Positions 1 through 6,989 are shown, numbered from the stretch's first letter. The stretch is 9,809 bases of DNA from an uncultured Flavobacteriales bacterium (GCA_938092195.1 CALKHD010000230.1:1-9809), one strand, 5' to 3'. Made by a program: numbers and translations. Notes: generated from the letters alone by a model not told the origin.

Positions 1-141
1 CAGGGATGCCAAATCATGAAGGGAATACCGACAATTCTCAATGCCGAGTTTGGCCCACTTTTCCTCGAAATGGATGGCCGACCAACTGTGCGATACAGGG
101 TGTCCAATCAACCCAAAATGCCGGGTGTCAGAATCAACCAC
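1..141 (-). CDS. aroE: Shikimate dehydrogenase, N-terminal part (runs off left edge)
   Basis: The minus strand from 141 reads VDSDTRHFGLIGHPVSHSWS, then continues through SAIHFEEKWAKLGIENCRYSL to the window edge. The FGLIGHPVSHSWS stretch matches the family's N-terminal shikimate-binding motif (FGLIGxPxxHSxS), in which the two serines contact shikimate. The enzyme reduces 3-dehydroshikimate to shikimate with NADPH in aromatic amino-acid synthesis, in the cytoplasm. Only about 47 residues are visible of a usual 240-280, so the NADPH domain cannot be assessed. No ATG is available in frame near the motif. The best start is GTG at 141, which overlaps the end of the DUF368 gene by 8 bases (GTGGTTGA), fitting the overlap pattern of this operon. 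It is the last visible gene of the minus-strand run. Identity rests on the motif alone but is characteristic. Confidence 0.85.
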   Translation of the reverse strand, partial: MVDSDTRHFGLIGHPVSHSWSAIHFEEKWAKLGIENCRYSLHDLASL

Positions 142-1078
142 GGGTGGAAGTGGTTTGCCCCATTCTGCCCAAGCGACCCAAACCTGTCACCAACAGGGCA
201 CCGAACACAGCACACAAACACGCCCCAGCAATTTGGGGATTCGCATGTTCACCGGGAAGAATGTTCGCCTGAAGGAATTCCACCCTTCCATCCGAATGGG
301 TGAACAAAGCGGACACGTTTTCTTTCCATGGCCAGAGCTTTCGCAGGGAGCCAATCAAAAAACCGCTCAAGAGCAAAATCGCCAACGTTCGGTGCCTGCG
401 GAAGACCCAGCCCAACCCTTTGCTGAAACCGATCAACCCGGTCATCACCCCTGCGCCAAAAGCGCCCACACGGATGAAATCCATGCCCTTGATGGCGCCT
501 ATCACTGCAGAGTATGCACCGAGCAAAACCAAGATGAAGGAGCCGCTGATGCCGGGAAGAATCATGGCACAAATGGCCACTGCCCCGGAAAAGAACAAGA
601 ACAAAGGAGCGTCTCCTTGCACGAGCGGCGGCAAACCGGTCAACCACCAAGCCAAACCCCCTCCCAGCAAGAACAGCGCCACCCCGGCTGGCCCAACCTG
701 GCTGCGCTTAACCTCTCGGAGCATCAACGGAACACTGGCTGCCACCAAGCCAAAAAAGAAAGCCCAAAGCAAGACCGGGTGATCCAACAACAGATGATGA
801 AGCAGGCCTGCAAAAGCGGCCACCGACACCAAAATACCTGCGCCCAAAGCGCCGAGAAAACCCAAATTAAAGTCGTGCCATGTGGCCACAGGCCCCCGCT
901 GAAACAGGGACTTGACGGTCTCCAATCCGAGTCCACCAATGGTGGACAACAGCTCCTCGTAAATGCCGGTAATGAAGGCGATGGTGCCACCACTGACACC
1001 CGGCACCAAATCAGCAGCGCCCATGGCCATGCCTCGAAAAACCAGCGACAACCAAGATTTTGAATCTCGCTGCGCCAT
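134..1078 (-). CDS. DUF368 membrane protein (PopT-type undecaprenyl phosphate translocase family)
   Basis: A 314-residue polytopic membrane protein. The signature DLVPGVSGGT lies at residues 23-32 and a related half-repeat, ILPGISGS, at 173-180, so the two halves of the protein resemble each other, as expected for DUF368 (PF04018). Hydrophobic segments run throughout, with C-terminal ones near 231-245 and 283-300. Members of this family (PopT) have been shown in other bacteria to return undecaprenyl phosphate across the cytoplasmic membrane for reuse in peptidoglycan and surface-polymer synthesis. That role here is inferred by family. The frame stays open upstream to 1216, but I choose ATG 1078: it gives the usual N-terminus just before the first motif and sits 2 bases after the rhodanese stop codon. 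The 3' end overlaps aroE by 8 bases. A DUF368 gene next to aroE is, from memory, common in Flavobacteriales. Confidence 0.88.
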   Translation of the reverse strand: MAQRDSKSWLSLVFRGMAMGAADLVPGVSGGTIAFITGIYEELLSTIGGLGLETVKSLFQRGPVATWHDFNLGFLGALGAGILVSVAAFAGLLHHLLLDHPVLLWAFFFGLVAASVPLMLREVKRSQVGPAGVALFLLGGGLAWWLTGLPPLVQGDAPLFLFFSGAVAICAMILPGISGSFILVLLGAYSAVIGAIKGMDFIRVGAFGAGVMTGLIGFSKGLGWVFRRHRTLAILLLSGFLIGSLRKLWPWKENVSALFTHSDGRVEFLQANILPGEHANPQIAGACLCAVFGALLVTGLGRLGRMGQTTSTRG

Positions 1079-1080
1079 GC

Positions 1081-1398
1081 TCAGGCCACCTCCATGCTCG
1101 GGTCGACGTGCATCGCCCAAGCTTGCGCTCCTCCCTTCAAGTTGTACAAGTTGTCCATGCCGAATTTGGACTCCAACGCCGAAACTACAGCAGCTGAACG
1201 CCCACCAGAGCGGCATTGCATGACCACTGGCACATCCTTTCTCAGGTCGTCCAGACGGTCCAAAATCTCACCCATCGGTATGTGGGTTCCCCCCAGATTC
1301 CCGGCTTCGAATTCATGCGACTCTCGCACGTCAATCAATTGGTGCTCCGAGCCTTGGTCACGCCACTGCTTGAGCTCATTGACATCCACTTCTTTCAT
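1081..1398 (-). CDS. Single-domain rhodanese-like protein
   Basis: A 105-residue protein made of one rhodanese domain. It shows LIDVRESHEFEAGNLGGTHIP (residues 21-41), the conserved DVRE and GH/GxxxxIP elements, and the active-site loop CRSGGRS with the persulfide-forming cysteine at C62. The C-terminal LKGGAQAW motif is also present. Such proteins carry sulfane sulfur as a cysteine persulfide and pass it to thiols or other acceptors. The physiological donor and acceptor are unknown here. There is no signal peptide, so it is probably cytoplasmic. Its ATG overlaps the comA stop codon (ATGA, 4 bases), and its stop lies 2 bases before the DUF368 start, so it is embedded in the operon. Its placement directly behind a sulfite-fixing enzyme suggests a sulfur-related partner, but this is inference. 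The domain assignment is firm, the substrate is not. Confidence 0.92.
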   Translation of the reverse strand: MKEVDVNELKQWRDQGSEHQLIDVRESHEFEAGNLGGTHIPMGEILDRLDDLRKDVPVVMQCRSGGRSAAVVSALESKFGMDNLYNLKGGAQAWAMHVDPSMEVA

Positions 1399-2201
1399 GA
1401 CTCAGGCTCTACTTCTTGGGGCTGCACTCCTTGCTTCAATTCTTCTGGCAAAAAATGGAAAAAGGTGTCCCCGCGAAGGCCAACGCGCAGGCATTCTAGA
1501 GGAATCAGGTCATTGGGGCCGATGTTGCCCAAGTTGACATTGCTGCCAAACTGCTTGATGAACCATACCTGCTGTGGCTTTTGGGGCGCTTCCCAAAGAA
1601 TGTCGGTCAGGTCCACCTTGGACAGAATCTTGCGAATGAGTTGCGTGTGGGCCGAACCATTGGGGCGATAAATGCCCACCGTTCCACTTTCCCGCGCTTC
1701 TGCAATCACTTTTACGGAACCTGCATCCAGCTCATTGCGCATCATCCGGATCCATTTGGCAGGAGAAATGAGGATGCCTTCCTCTTTGGACCCCACTTCA
1801 GAAAGAACCTTGAAGTCCTTGGAGAAACGGTGAATCAGCTCACACTTGTAGTCATTTTCAATGACCATGGATCCGTCGCTAATTTCCATGCAACCAATGC
1901 CCATGTCATCAATAAAACGGAGATAGTCGTCCAGACAATCCCGAACGAGAAACGCTTCGAAAAGCGTGCCTCCACAATACACATCCATCCCCGCATCGCG
2001 GTAGATTTTGACTTTCTCTTTCAGGTTGGGGGTGAATAAGCTTGTGCCGAAACCCAACTTCAAAAAGTCGATTCGGTCACCTGCTATGCTCACAAGGTCT
2101 TCGGCCTCGCGAATGCTGAGTCCTTTGTCCATGACCATGGTCAATCCATGGGTTCTCGGAGCGCTTGTGCGCTCTGACATATGAGGCAAGGGGAAATTCA
2201 T
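1395..2201 (-). CDS. comA: Phosphosulfolactate synthase (ComA family)
   Basis: A 268-residue TIM-barrel-type protein with the hallmarks of ComA: PRTHGLTMVMDKGLS (15-29), KLGFGTS (48-54), DVYCGGTLFE (73-82), SEVGSK (134-139), IAEARESG (166-173), WEAPQKPQQ (203-211), FGSNVNLGNI (218-227) and LRVGLRGDT near 238-246. ComA adds sulfite to phosphoenolpyruvate, giving (R)-2-phospho-3-sulfolactate, the first step of coenzyme M synthesis in methanogens. Bacteroidota are not known to make coenzyme M, so the product here may be sulfolactate or a precursor of other sulfonates; this is inference. ComB and ComC homologues are not in this window. The ATG at 2201 overlaps the TPR stop codon by 4 bases. A second ATG at 2180 (MSERTS) is possible, but the overlap favours the first. 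Family assignment is strong; the pathway is open. Confidence 0.9.
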   Translation of the reverse strand: MNFPLPHMSERTSAPRTHGLTMVMDKGLSIREAEDLVSIAGDRIDFLKLGFGTSLFTPNLKEKVKIYRDAGMDVYCGGTLFEAFLVRDCLDDYLRFIDDMGIGCMEISDGSMVIENDYKCELIHRFSKDFKVLSEVGSKEEGILISPAKWIRMMRNELDAGSVKVIAEARESGTVGIYRPNGSAHTQLIRKILSKVDLTDILWEAPQKPQQVWFIKQFGSNVNLGNIGPNDLIPLECLRVGLRGDTFFHFLPEELKQGVQPQEVEPES

Positions 2202-3616
2202 TGTGCTTTTGGGGCATTCAAAACTCGCAAACCAAACGATGGGTCCTCTTCAATGGAAGGGAACAAGGTCAGCAAGGTGGTACAAATGTCAGGCGTATGA
2301 GCCATTGCGGCATCAAGCAAAGCAAAACCCGCTTGCTGACGTCCGAGAGAATAAAGACTGATGAACGTGCGACTGACCACAACCAGATCAACCCTTGAGG
2401 CTTCTGGCACCTGATGGAGCAAAGTCAAGGCCTCTTCAAAGCGCTCATCTTCCTGCAAATTGGCAGCAGCTTCGATGTACACTTCGAGATTTTCGGGTTC
2501 CAAACGAAGGGCATTGATGTAAATCAATGCGGCCTCATCATGCATGCCGATTTTGCGAAGGATTCCGCCCAACAACAGGTGGTACTCCACATTGCCCGGC
2601 TCCAACTCCATCGCTTTTTCGAAGCATTTCAAACTCGCAGGCCAATCTTGGCGCATTTCTGCCACCACCCCCAAGCCCACGTGAGCGTCGGCAAATTCAC
2701 CGTCCAACTCCAGGGCGCAGTAGTAGTAGTCTGAAGCCTCGTCGAGCTTCTCCATGCGCTCCATGCACTCCCCCATCAATGTGTAGGTATTGGCTTGGGG
2801 AGCGTCCATTAAGATGGACTCGCGGTAGCATTCAAGTGCCTTCTGGTAGTCCTCCATCATGGTCAACGCTGCGGCCTTCTGCAGGAGAGCGGGACTGAAA
2901 TCCTCGTCGATGACCAAGGCATATTCATAGGCCTCGATGCTCTTTTCAAAATTCCGGGTTCGTTGCAATGCATTCCCGAGGTTGTACCAACCTGGGCAGC
3001 TGTACGGGTGCAAATCGACGAACGCTTTGAATGCCTCTACTGAATCCTCGTGCCTGCCAATGGTCTCGAAGCAAAAGCCCAGTTCGTGGAGCGCTGTTTC
3101 GTTGCTTGGGTTTTCACGAAGGGCTTCTTTCAAGACAGAAATGGCCCGCTCCCAATGTCCAATGTTCTCGTACTCGAGAGCGATGTCGATGAAAAGGTCT
3201 CCTCGAAAAACCCGGTCACCCAACTCCAACGCCATTCGGTAGTGATGAATGGCATCAGTGTGCTGGTTGACCTGAGAATAAAGGGTCGCCAGTGTCAAAT
3301 GGATTTCGTCGTTCGACGGCTCAAAAGCCAAGAGCGTTTGAAGCCGAGGAATGGCGGTTTTCACATCTCCTGAACCGGCCATCAACTGGGCTTCACGCAA
3401 CTGAAGCGACAAGCTCTCCGGGTACAATTTGCTGGCGTATTGCAACACCTTTTGGGCGTGTTTGTGACGGCCTCGCTGCAAATAGTGCTCAATCAGCGCC
3501 TCCAACTCCATCAAATCAAAGAAAGCAGAGCCATTGTTGGCCATCATGGACTCGTAGCGTTCCACAATGCCTGCAATCTCCTGTGCGTCCTGATCGTTTA
3601 GTTCTTCGTCGTGCAT
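2198..3616 (-). CDS. TPR-repeat protein, first gene of the comA operon
   Basis: A 472-residue soluble protein consisting almost entirely of tetratricopeptide repeats. Roughly eleven helical pairs run from about residue 45 to 445, with clear units such as GWYNLGNALQRTRNFEKSIEAYEYAL and AHVGLGVVAEMRQDWPASLKCFEKAMELEPGN. The N-terminal 40 residues are acidic (HDEELNDQDAQE) and probably not a repeat. There is no signal peptide or membrane segment, so a cytoplasmic scaffold or adaptor is likely; its partner cannot be read from the sequence. I start at ATG 3616; a TTG just before it (3619) would add one residue. The stop codon overlaps the comA start (ATGA), so translation is probably coupled. A TPR gene preceding comA is, from memory, a recurrent arrangement in Flavobacteriales, which suggests a shared function rather than chance. 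Confidence 0.9.
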   Translation of the reverse strand: MHDEELNDQDAQEIAGIVERYESMMANNGSAFFDLMELEALIEHYLQRGRHKHAQKVLQYASKLYPESLSLQLREAQLMAGSGDVKTAIPRLQTLLAFEPSNDEIHLTLATLYSQVNQHTDAIHHYRMALELGDRVFRGDLFIDIALEYENIGHWERAISVLKEALRENPSNETALHELGFCFETIGRHEDSVEAFKAFVDLHPYSCPGWYNLGNALQRTRNFEKSIEAYEYALVIDEDFSPALLQKAAALTMMEDYQKALECYRESILMDAPQANTYTLMGECMERMEKLDEASDYYYCALELDGEFADAHVGLGVVAEMRQDWPASLKCFEKAMELEPGNVEYHLLLGGILRKIGMHDEAALIYINALRLEPENLEVYIEAAANLQEDERFEEALTLLHQVPEASRVDLVVVSRTFISLYSLGRQQAGFALLDAAMAHTPDICTTLLTLFPSIEEDPSFGLRVLNAPKAQ

Positions 3617-3630
3617 CAATCGCCACTAAT

Positions 3631-3771
3631 CTACTGGTGCATGTCCGGGGTGCGTCCTTCTGGAGCCTTGGGTTTTGAACACCCGTGCACCATTCCATCC
3701 ACGAGGTAAAGATGGTCCGTGATGCCGTAGAAACCCCATGCATCTCCTTCGATTTCGTAATCGTTGGCGCT
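3631..3771 (-). other. Protein-like open frame without a good start (possible gene remnant or small ORF)
   Basis: Between the divergent TPR and glmM genes, one minus-strand frame is open for 46 codons. It reads SANDYEIEGDAWGFYGITDH, then LYLVDGMVHGCSKPKAPEGR, ending TPDMHQ and TAG. The composition is protein-like, but the only standard starts are GTG (codon 24) and ATG at 3693 (codon 27), leaving 20-23 residues. It ends 14 bases before the TPR start, in the same direction. It could be a decayed gene end, a short leader ORF for the operon, or chance. I recognise no family. The rest of the 178-base intergenic region shows only the candidate glmM promoter. Confidence 0.2.
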
Positions 3772-3790
3772 TCAGAACCGCCTAATTTTG
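3764..3790 (+). promoter_or_regulatory. Candidate Bacteroidota-type promoter for glmM
   Basis: TAATTTTG at 3783-3790 fits the Bacteroidota -7 consensus TAnnTTTG exactly. A TTG at 3764-3766 lies 16 bases upstream, one base below the spacing usually quoted for Flavobacterium (TTG-N17-23). The box ends only 4 bases before the glmM ATG, so a transcript starting from it would have almost no leader. No Shine-Dalgarno sequence is visible, which fits. This is motif matching only. Confidence 0.4.
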
Positions 3791-3794
3791 CCCC

Positions 3795-5189
3795 ATGACA
3801 TTCATCCGCAGCATTTCTGGGTTTCGAGGAACCATCGGTGGAGAAGAGGGAAACAACCTCACCCCTCCCGATGTGGTCCGATCCACAATGGGATATGGAA
3901 GCTGGATTTGGAGCGCCTTTCATGCCTCCGAGCAACGCCCAAGGCCCGTTGTCGTGGTGGGCCGAGATGCCAGGCCTTCTGGAGACATGGTCCAGCGCTT
4001 GGTCACGGGAACCCTCATGGGAATGGGCATTGACGTATTGGACCTCGGCTTGTCTACAACACCCACCGTTGAAATGGCTGTCATGGGTGAGAATGCAGAC
4101 GGCGGCATCATTTTGACAGCCTCTCACAACCCCGTTCAGTGGAATGCACTCAAGCTGCTGGACGGACAGGGCGCATTCATCTCCGCTGAAGCTGGAGCCG
4201 AAGTCATCCGACGATCCAATGCCCCGATGGACTTTGCACCGGTCGAAGAATTGGGAAAAGTGACACCATTGACCGGCTGGATCGACGCCCACATCCAGGC
4301 CATTCTTGAGCTTGAACTCGTGGACCGAGAGGCCATTGCCTCGGCTGGATTCAAAATCGCTGTGGATGCTGTAAACAGTACTGGAGGCATCGCAGTGCCT
4401 GCCCTTCTGGCTGCCTTGGGTGTCGACCAAGTGGTGGAGTTGTATTGTGAGCCGCACGGACGGTTCCCCCACAATCCTGAACCTCGACCCGAACACTTGA
4501 AGGACCTTTCTCAGGCCGTCGTGGAGCAGGGCTGTCACTTGGGCATCACGGTGGACCCCGATGTGGATCGTTTGGCGTTTGTTTCGGAGGATGGCAGCAT
4601 GTTTGGTGAGGAATACACCCTGGTGGCCACAGCAGACCATGTGCTGGCGCATACCCCTGGTGCTGTGGTCAGCAACTTGAGCTCGACCCGAGCATTGAGG
4701 GACGTGGCTGCGCGCTATGGGCAGACCTACACAGCCAGTGCCGTGGGCGAGGTCAACGTGGTGGCCAAAATGAAGGACACACATGCCATCATCGGCGGGG
4801 AAGGAAATGGCGGGGTCATTTACCCCACGCTTCACGCCGGACGAGATGCACTGGTGGGAATTGCCTTGTTTTTGTCCCTGCTCGCCAAGCGTGGGGGAAA
4901 GGTGTCGGAACTGAAGGCTTCTTATCCCCATTATGAAATGGTCAAGGCCAAAATCGATTTGGATCCGAACTGGGATGCCGATGCCCTCATGCATCGTTTT
5001 GCAGAGCAACAATCCCATCTAAATCCGTTGACGGTGGATGGGGTCAAACTGGACCTGGAATCGGGATGGGTTCACCTGAGAAAGTCCAATACAGAGCCCA
5101 TCATTCGCGTGTATGCCGAGGCCGCCACCCAGGATGACGCCATGAAATTGGTCGAAACCTACCGCGATGAATTGCTCGCCTTGGCCTGA
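3795..5189 (+). CDS. glmM: Phosphoglucosamine mutase (alpha-D-phosphohexomutase superfamily)
   Basis: A 464-residue enzyme with all four superfamily loops. The phosphoserine loop is TASHNP with catalytic S110, and the Mg-binding loop is DPDVDR (254-259). The sugar-binding loop is GGEGNGG (334-340) and the phosphate-binding loop RKSNTEPIIR (429-438). It interconverts hexose 6-phosphate and 1-phosphate. The likely reaction is GlcN-6-P to GlcN-1-P, feeding UDP-GlcNAc for peptidoglycan and LPS. The GEGNGG loop differs from the E. coli GlmM loop but is what I recall for the Bacteroidota and archaeal GlmM-like groups; phosphomannomutase activity cannot be excluded. The N-terminus SISGFRGTIGG is the usual family start, which fixes ATG 3795. 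A candidate promoter ends 4 bases upstream. The cysteine desulfurase gene follows after 79 bases, and the gene is divergent from the comA operon. Confidence 0.85.
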   Translation: MTFIRSISGFRGTIGGEEGNNLTPPDVVRSTMGYGSWIWSAFHASEQRPRPVVVVGRDARPSGDMVQRLVTGTLMGMGIDVLDLGLSTTPTVEMAVMGENADGGIILTASHNPVQWNALKLLDGQGAFISAEAGAEVIRRSNAPMDFAPVEELGKVTPLTGWIDAHIQAILELELVDREAIASAGFKIAVDAVNSTGGIAVPALLAALGVDQVVELYCEPHGRFPHNPEPRPEHLKDLSQAVVEQGCHLGITVDPDVDRLAFVSEDGSMFGEEYTLVATADHVLAHTPGAVVSNLSSTRALRDVAARYGQTYTASAVGEVNVVAKMKDTHAIIGGEGNGGVIYPTLHAGRDALVGIALFLSLLAKRGGKVSELKASYPHYEMVKAKIDLDPNWDADALMHRFAEQQSHLNPLTVDGVKLDLESGWVHLRKSNTEPIIRVYAEAATQDDAMKLVETYRDELLALA

Positions 5190-5268
5190 CGCGTTTGCAA
5201 CCGAGAACAGAATCCAGCCCTTGTGGCGTATTTTGCAGTTGCCTTTTGCATTTGAGTGACCCCACGAA

Positions 5269-6414
5269 ATGAACGTGTACCTCGACAACGCCGCTACGAC
5301 CCCTATGCTCCCAGAGGTCATTGACGAAATGCTTCCCTTCATGAGGGACCACTTTGGCAATCCATCCTCTACACATGCTTTTGGCCGCAAAACCAAAACT
5401 GCAATCGAGCAAGCCCGTCGGCGGATTTCATCCCATTTGAACGTAGCCCCAAAAACGATTTGCTTCACCAGTGGCGGCACCGAGGCCGACAACATGGCGT
5501 TGCATGCGGGGGTGGAACAACTGGGCTGCAAGCGCATCCTGACTTGTGCAACCGAACACAGTGCTGTGCTCAAAACGGCACAGCATTTGGCCAAGTCACC
5601 TGACGTGACGTTCGGACTCATCGCCCTCGACTCCTCTGGAAAAGTGGACATCCCATCGCTGGATACAACACTTTCAGACGGCATCCCCACCCTGGTTTCT
5701 GTGATGCACGGAAACAACGAAGTCGGCATCCTGCAGGACCTGGAGGCCATTGGCCACTGCTGCCGCGCGCACGGCGCGTTGTTCCACACCGACACGGTCC
5801 AAACCATGGGCCACTACCCACTCGATTTTTCTTCCCTGCCAGTGGACTTTGCCGCGTGCAGTGCACACAAGTTGCACGGCCCCAAAGGCGCTGGCTTCCT
5901 CTACGTCAGAGACGGTCTGCGCATCTCCGCCCACATCATGGGCGGCAGCCAAGAGAGGGCCATGCGCGGGGGCACCGAAAACCTCATCGGCATCATCGGG
6001 TTGGCCAAGGCGTTTGACCTGGCCATGGAGCACCAAGAAGAGCACGCTGCTCACATCCGTTCGCTCAAGCAACAAATGGTTGCGGAATTGCGAGCCTCCA
6101 TTCCTGGCGTTGAATTCAACGCGGGTTCCGATACCGAAGACTCGCTGTACACCGTTCTCAACGTCAATTTCCCCCAACATGAAAAAAACGGCATGCTGCT
6201 GTTCTTGTTGGATTTAGACGGAGTGGCCTGCTCCGGTGGCAGCGCGTGCTCCAGTGGCAGCACCCAGCCTTCTCATGTTTTGTCGGCCTTGGGATGTCAG
6301 TCGGACGGAAGAAGTTCCATTCGGTTTTCGTTCAGCAGGCTGACCACCCATGATTGCATCCATCACGCCACACAAGCGGTGGCTCGAATCCGCGGCGCAG
6401 AAGTTTTGGCCTGA
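5269..6414 (+). CDS. Cysteine desulfurase (class V aminotransferase, IscS/NifS-like)
   Basis: A 381-residue PLP enzyme starting with the canonical VYLDNAATTP. Conserved elements are FTSGGTEADN (66-75), ATEHSAV with H97 stacking on PLP, GNNEVG (148-153) and HTDTVQTMG (173-181). SAHKLHGPKG carries the PLP-binding K201, and RGGTEN lies at 233-238. The long group-I catalytic loop CSGGSACSSGS has the persulfide cysteine at C327, followed by PSHVLSALG. It converts L-cysteine to alanine and delivers sulfur for Fe-S clusters, tRNA thiolation or cofactors. The length is slightly below IscS (about 400). No iscU or suf gene is nearby, so it looks like a stand-alone, general sulfur donor. The 79-base gap from glmM could hold a promoter, but I see no good match; co-transcription with glmM is possible. 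Confidence 0.93.
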   Translation: MNVYLDNAATTPMLPEVIDEMLPFMRDHFGNPSSTHAFGRKTKTAIEQARRRISSHLNVAPKTICFTSGGTEADNMALHAGVEQLGCKRILTCATEHSAVLKTAQHLAKSPDVTFGLIALDSSGKVDIPSLDTTLSDGIPTLVSVMHGNNEVGILQDLEAIGHCCRAHGALFHTDTVQTMGHYPLDFSSLPVDFAACSAHKLHGPKGAGFLYVRDGLRISAHIMGGSQERAMRGGTENLIGIIGLAKAFDLAMEHQEEHAAHIRSLKQQMVAELRASIPGVEFNAGSDTEDSLYTVLNVNFPQHEKNGMLLFLLDLDGVACSGGSACSSGSTQPSHVLSALGCQSDGRSSIRFSFSRLTTHDCIHHATQAVARIRGAEVLA

Positions 6415-6425
6415 CTCCGGTCGGA

Positions 6426-6465
6426 TGACAATTGTCAAGGGAGCCCTTGACGACGCTCAATGAGC
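6426..6465. repeat. Overlapping palindromes after the cysteine desulfurase gene (possible terminator or operator)
   Basis: Three dyads are packed just behind the desulfurase stop. The first is TGACAATTGTCA at 6426-6437, a perfect 12-base palindrome. The second is GTCAAGGG-AG-CCCTTGAC at 6434-6451, which as RNA folds to a 7-bp stem with loop GAGC. The third is GCTCA-A-TGAGC at 6455-6465. The first two share GTCA, so their hairpins are mutually exclusive. No T-run follows on the plus strand, so this is not a classical intrinsic terminator. A terminator-like RNA hairpin or a protein-binding site are both possible. Confidence 0.45.
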
Positions 6466-6524
6466 AAAGGAAAGAGAGGGGGCACATTCGCCAAGTACCC
6501 CACTGACTCAAATCCCCCTTTGCA

Positions 6525-6989
6525 ATGAACAAATTCATTCTCCCCTTCTTGACCAGCATCTCCCTGCTGACCTTCGCAACAGCCGACGCCCAATGCAAAC
6601 GCTTCACTCGCCAACGGGTGATCAGCGCTTTGGACAAAAACATCATGCTCGACCAAGTGGCAGCTGGCACCCTCGGGCGCGGTGAAAGTGCAGCCACGGT
6701 GATCGAAGTCCGTTCACCTGGCGTGTTGGACCTCATCATCAGCACCCACTCCGATCTGGGCACCGTCCTATACAGTGTGGTGGATACGCAGGGCCGACTC
6801 TATAAAGACGGCACCATTCAAGGACAGCTCGAACGCCTTTCTGTGGAATCTGATGGTCAGGGCGACCTCATCGTTCACATTCAATCTGAAAAGGCCAGCG
6901 GTGCCTACACCCCACTGGGATGCGTGGCCCTTGCTACGACCCGCCCCATTTCATCAAAAAACGACATGGACATCCTGACCTCAGAATGA
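6525..6989 (+). CDS. Small secreted protein of unknown function
   Basis: A 154-residue protein with a clear signal peptide: basic start (MNK), hydrophobic core FILPFLTSISLLTF and small residues before a probable signal peptidase I site after ADA (residue 22). The cysteine at 24 is not in a lipobox, so this is not a typical lipoprotein. The mature part has two cysteines, C24 and C133, which could form a disulfide. In between lies a beta-rich pattern (ATVIEVRSPGVLDLIIST, LGTVLYSVVDTQGRLY, GDLIVHIQSEKASGAYTPLG) suggesting a small extracytoplasmic beta-sandwich. I do not recognise a family. It weakly recalls other short secreted Bacteroidota proteins beginning with a C-K/R-F motif after the signal peptide. 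It stands 110 bases after the desulfurase, with palindromes between, and 111 bases before murQ, so it may be transcribed alone. Confidence 0.75.
   Translation: MNKFILPFLTSISLLTFATADAQCKRFTRQRVISALDKNIMLDQVAAGTLGRGESAATVIEVRSPGVLDLIISTHSDLGTVLYSVVDTQGRLYKDGTIQGQLERLSVESDGQGDLIVHIQSEKASGAYTPLGCVALATTRPISSKNDMDILTSE

Noticed and set aside
41..1063. 340-residue plus-strand open frame opposite DUF368
   Set aside because: Gln/His/Ser/Thr-rich shadow of a membrane protein gene; the other strand carries the conserved motifs.
1079..1216. Upstream extension of the DUF368 frame
   Set aside because: It lies inside the rhodanese gene and reads as a shadow; the internal ATG at 1078 fits both the motif position and the operon spacing.
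3516..5018. 500-residue minus-strand open frame opposite glmM
   Set aside because: It is antisense to a gene with all catalytic loops, and its translation (rich in His, Cys, Ser, Arg) has no domain-like pattern.
5221..5243. TATTTTG and nearby TTTTG runs before the cysteine desulfurase as a promoter
   Set aside because: One T short of TAnnTTTG and no TTG at the right distance upstream.
5019..5807. 262-residue minus-strand open frame across glmM and the desulfurase
   Set aside because: Spans two real genes in antisense and shows no recognisable protein features.
6477..6519. AGGGGG/CCCCCT inverted repeat in front of the small secreted gene
   Set aside because: Short, low-complexity arms with a 31-base loop; no independent support for a leader structure.
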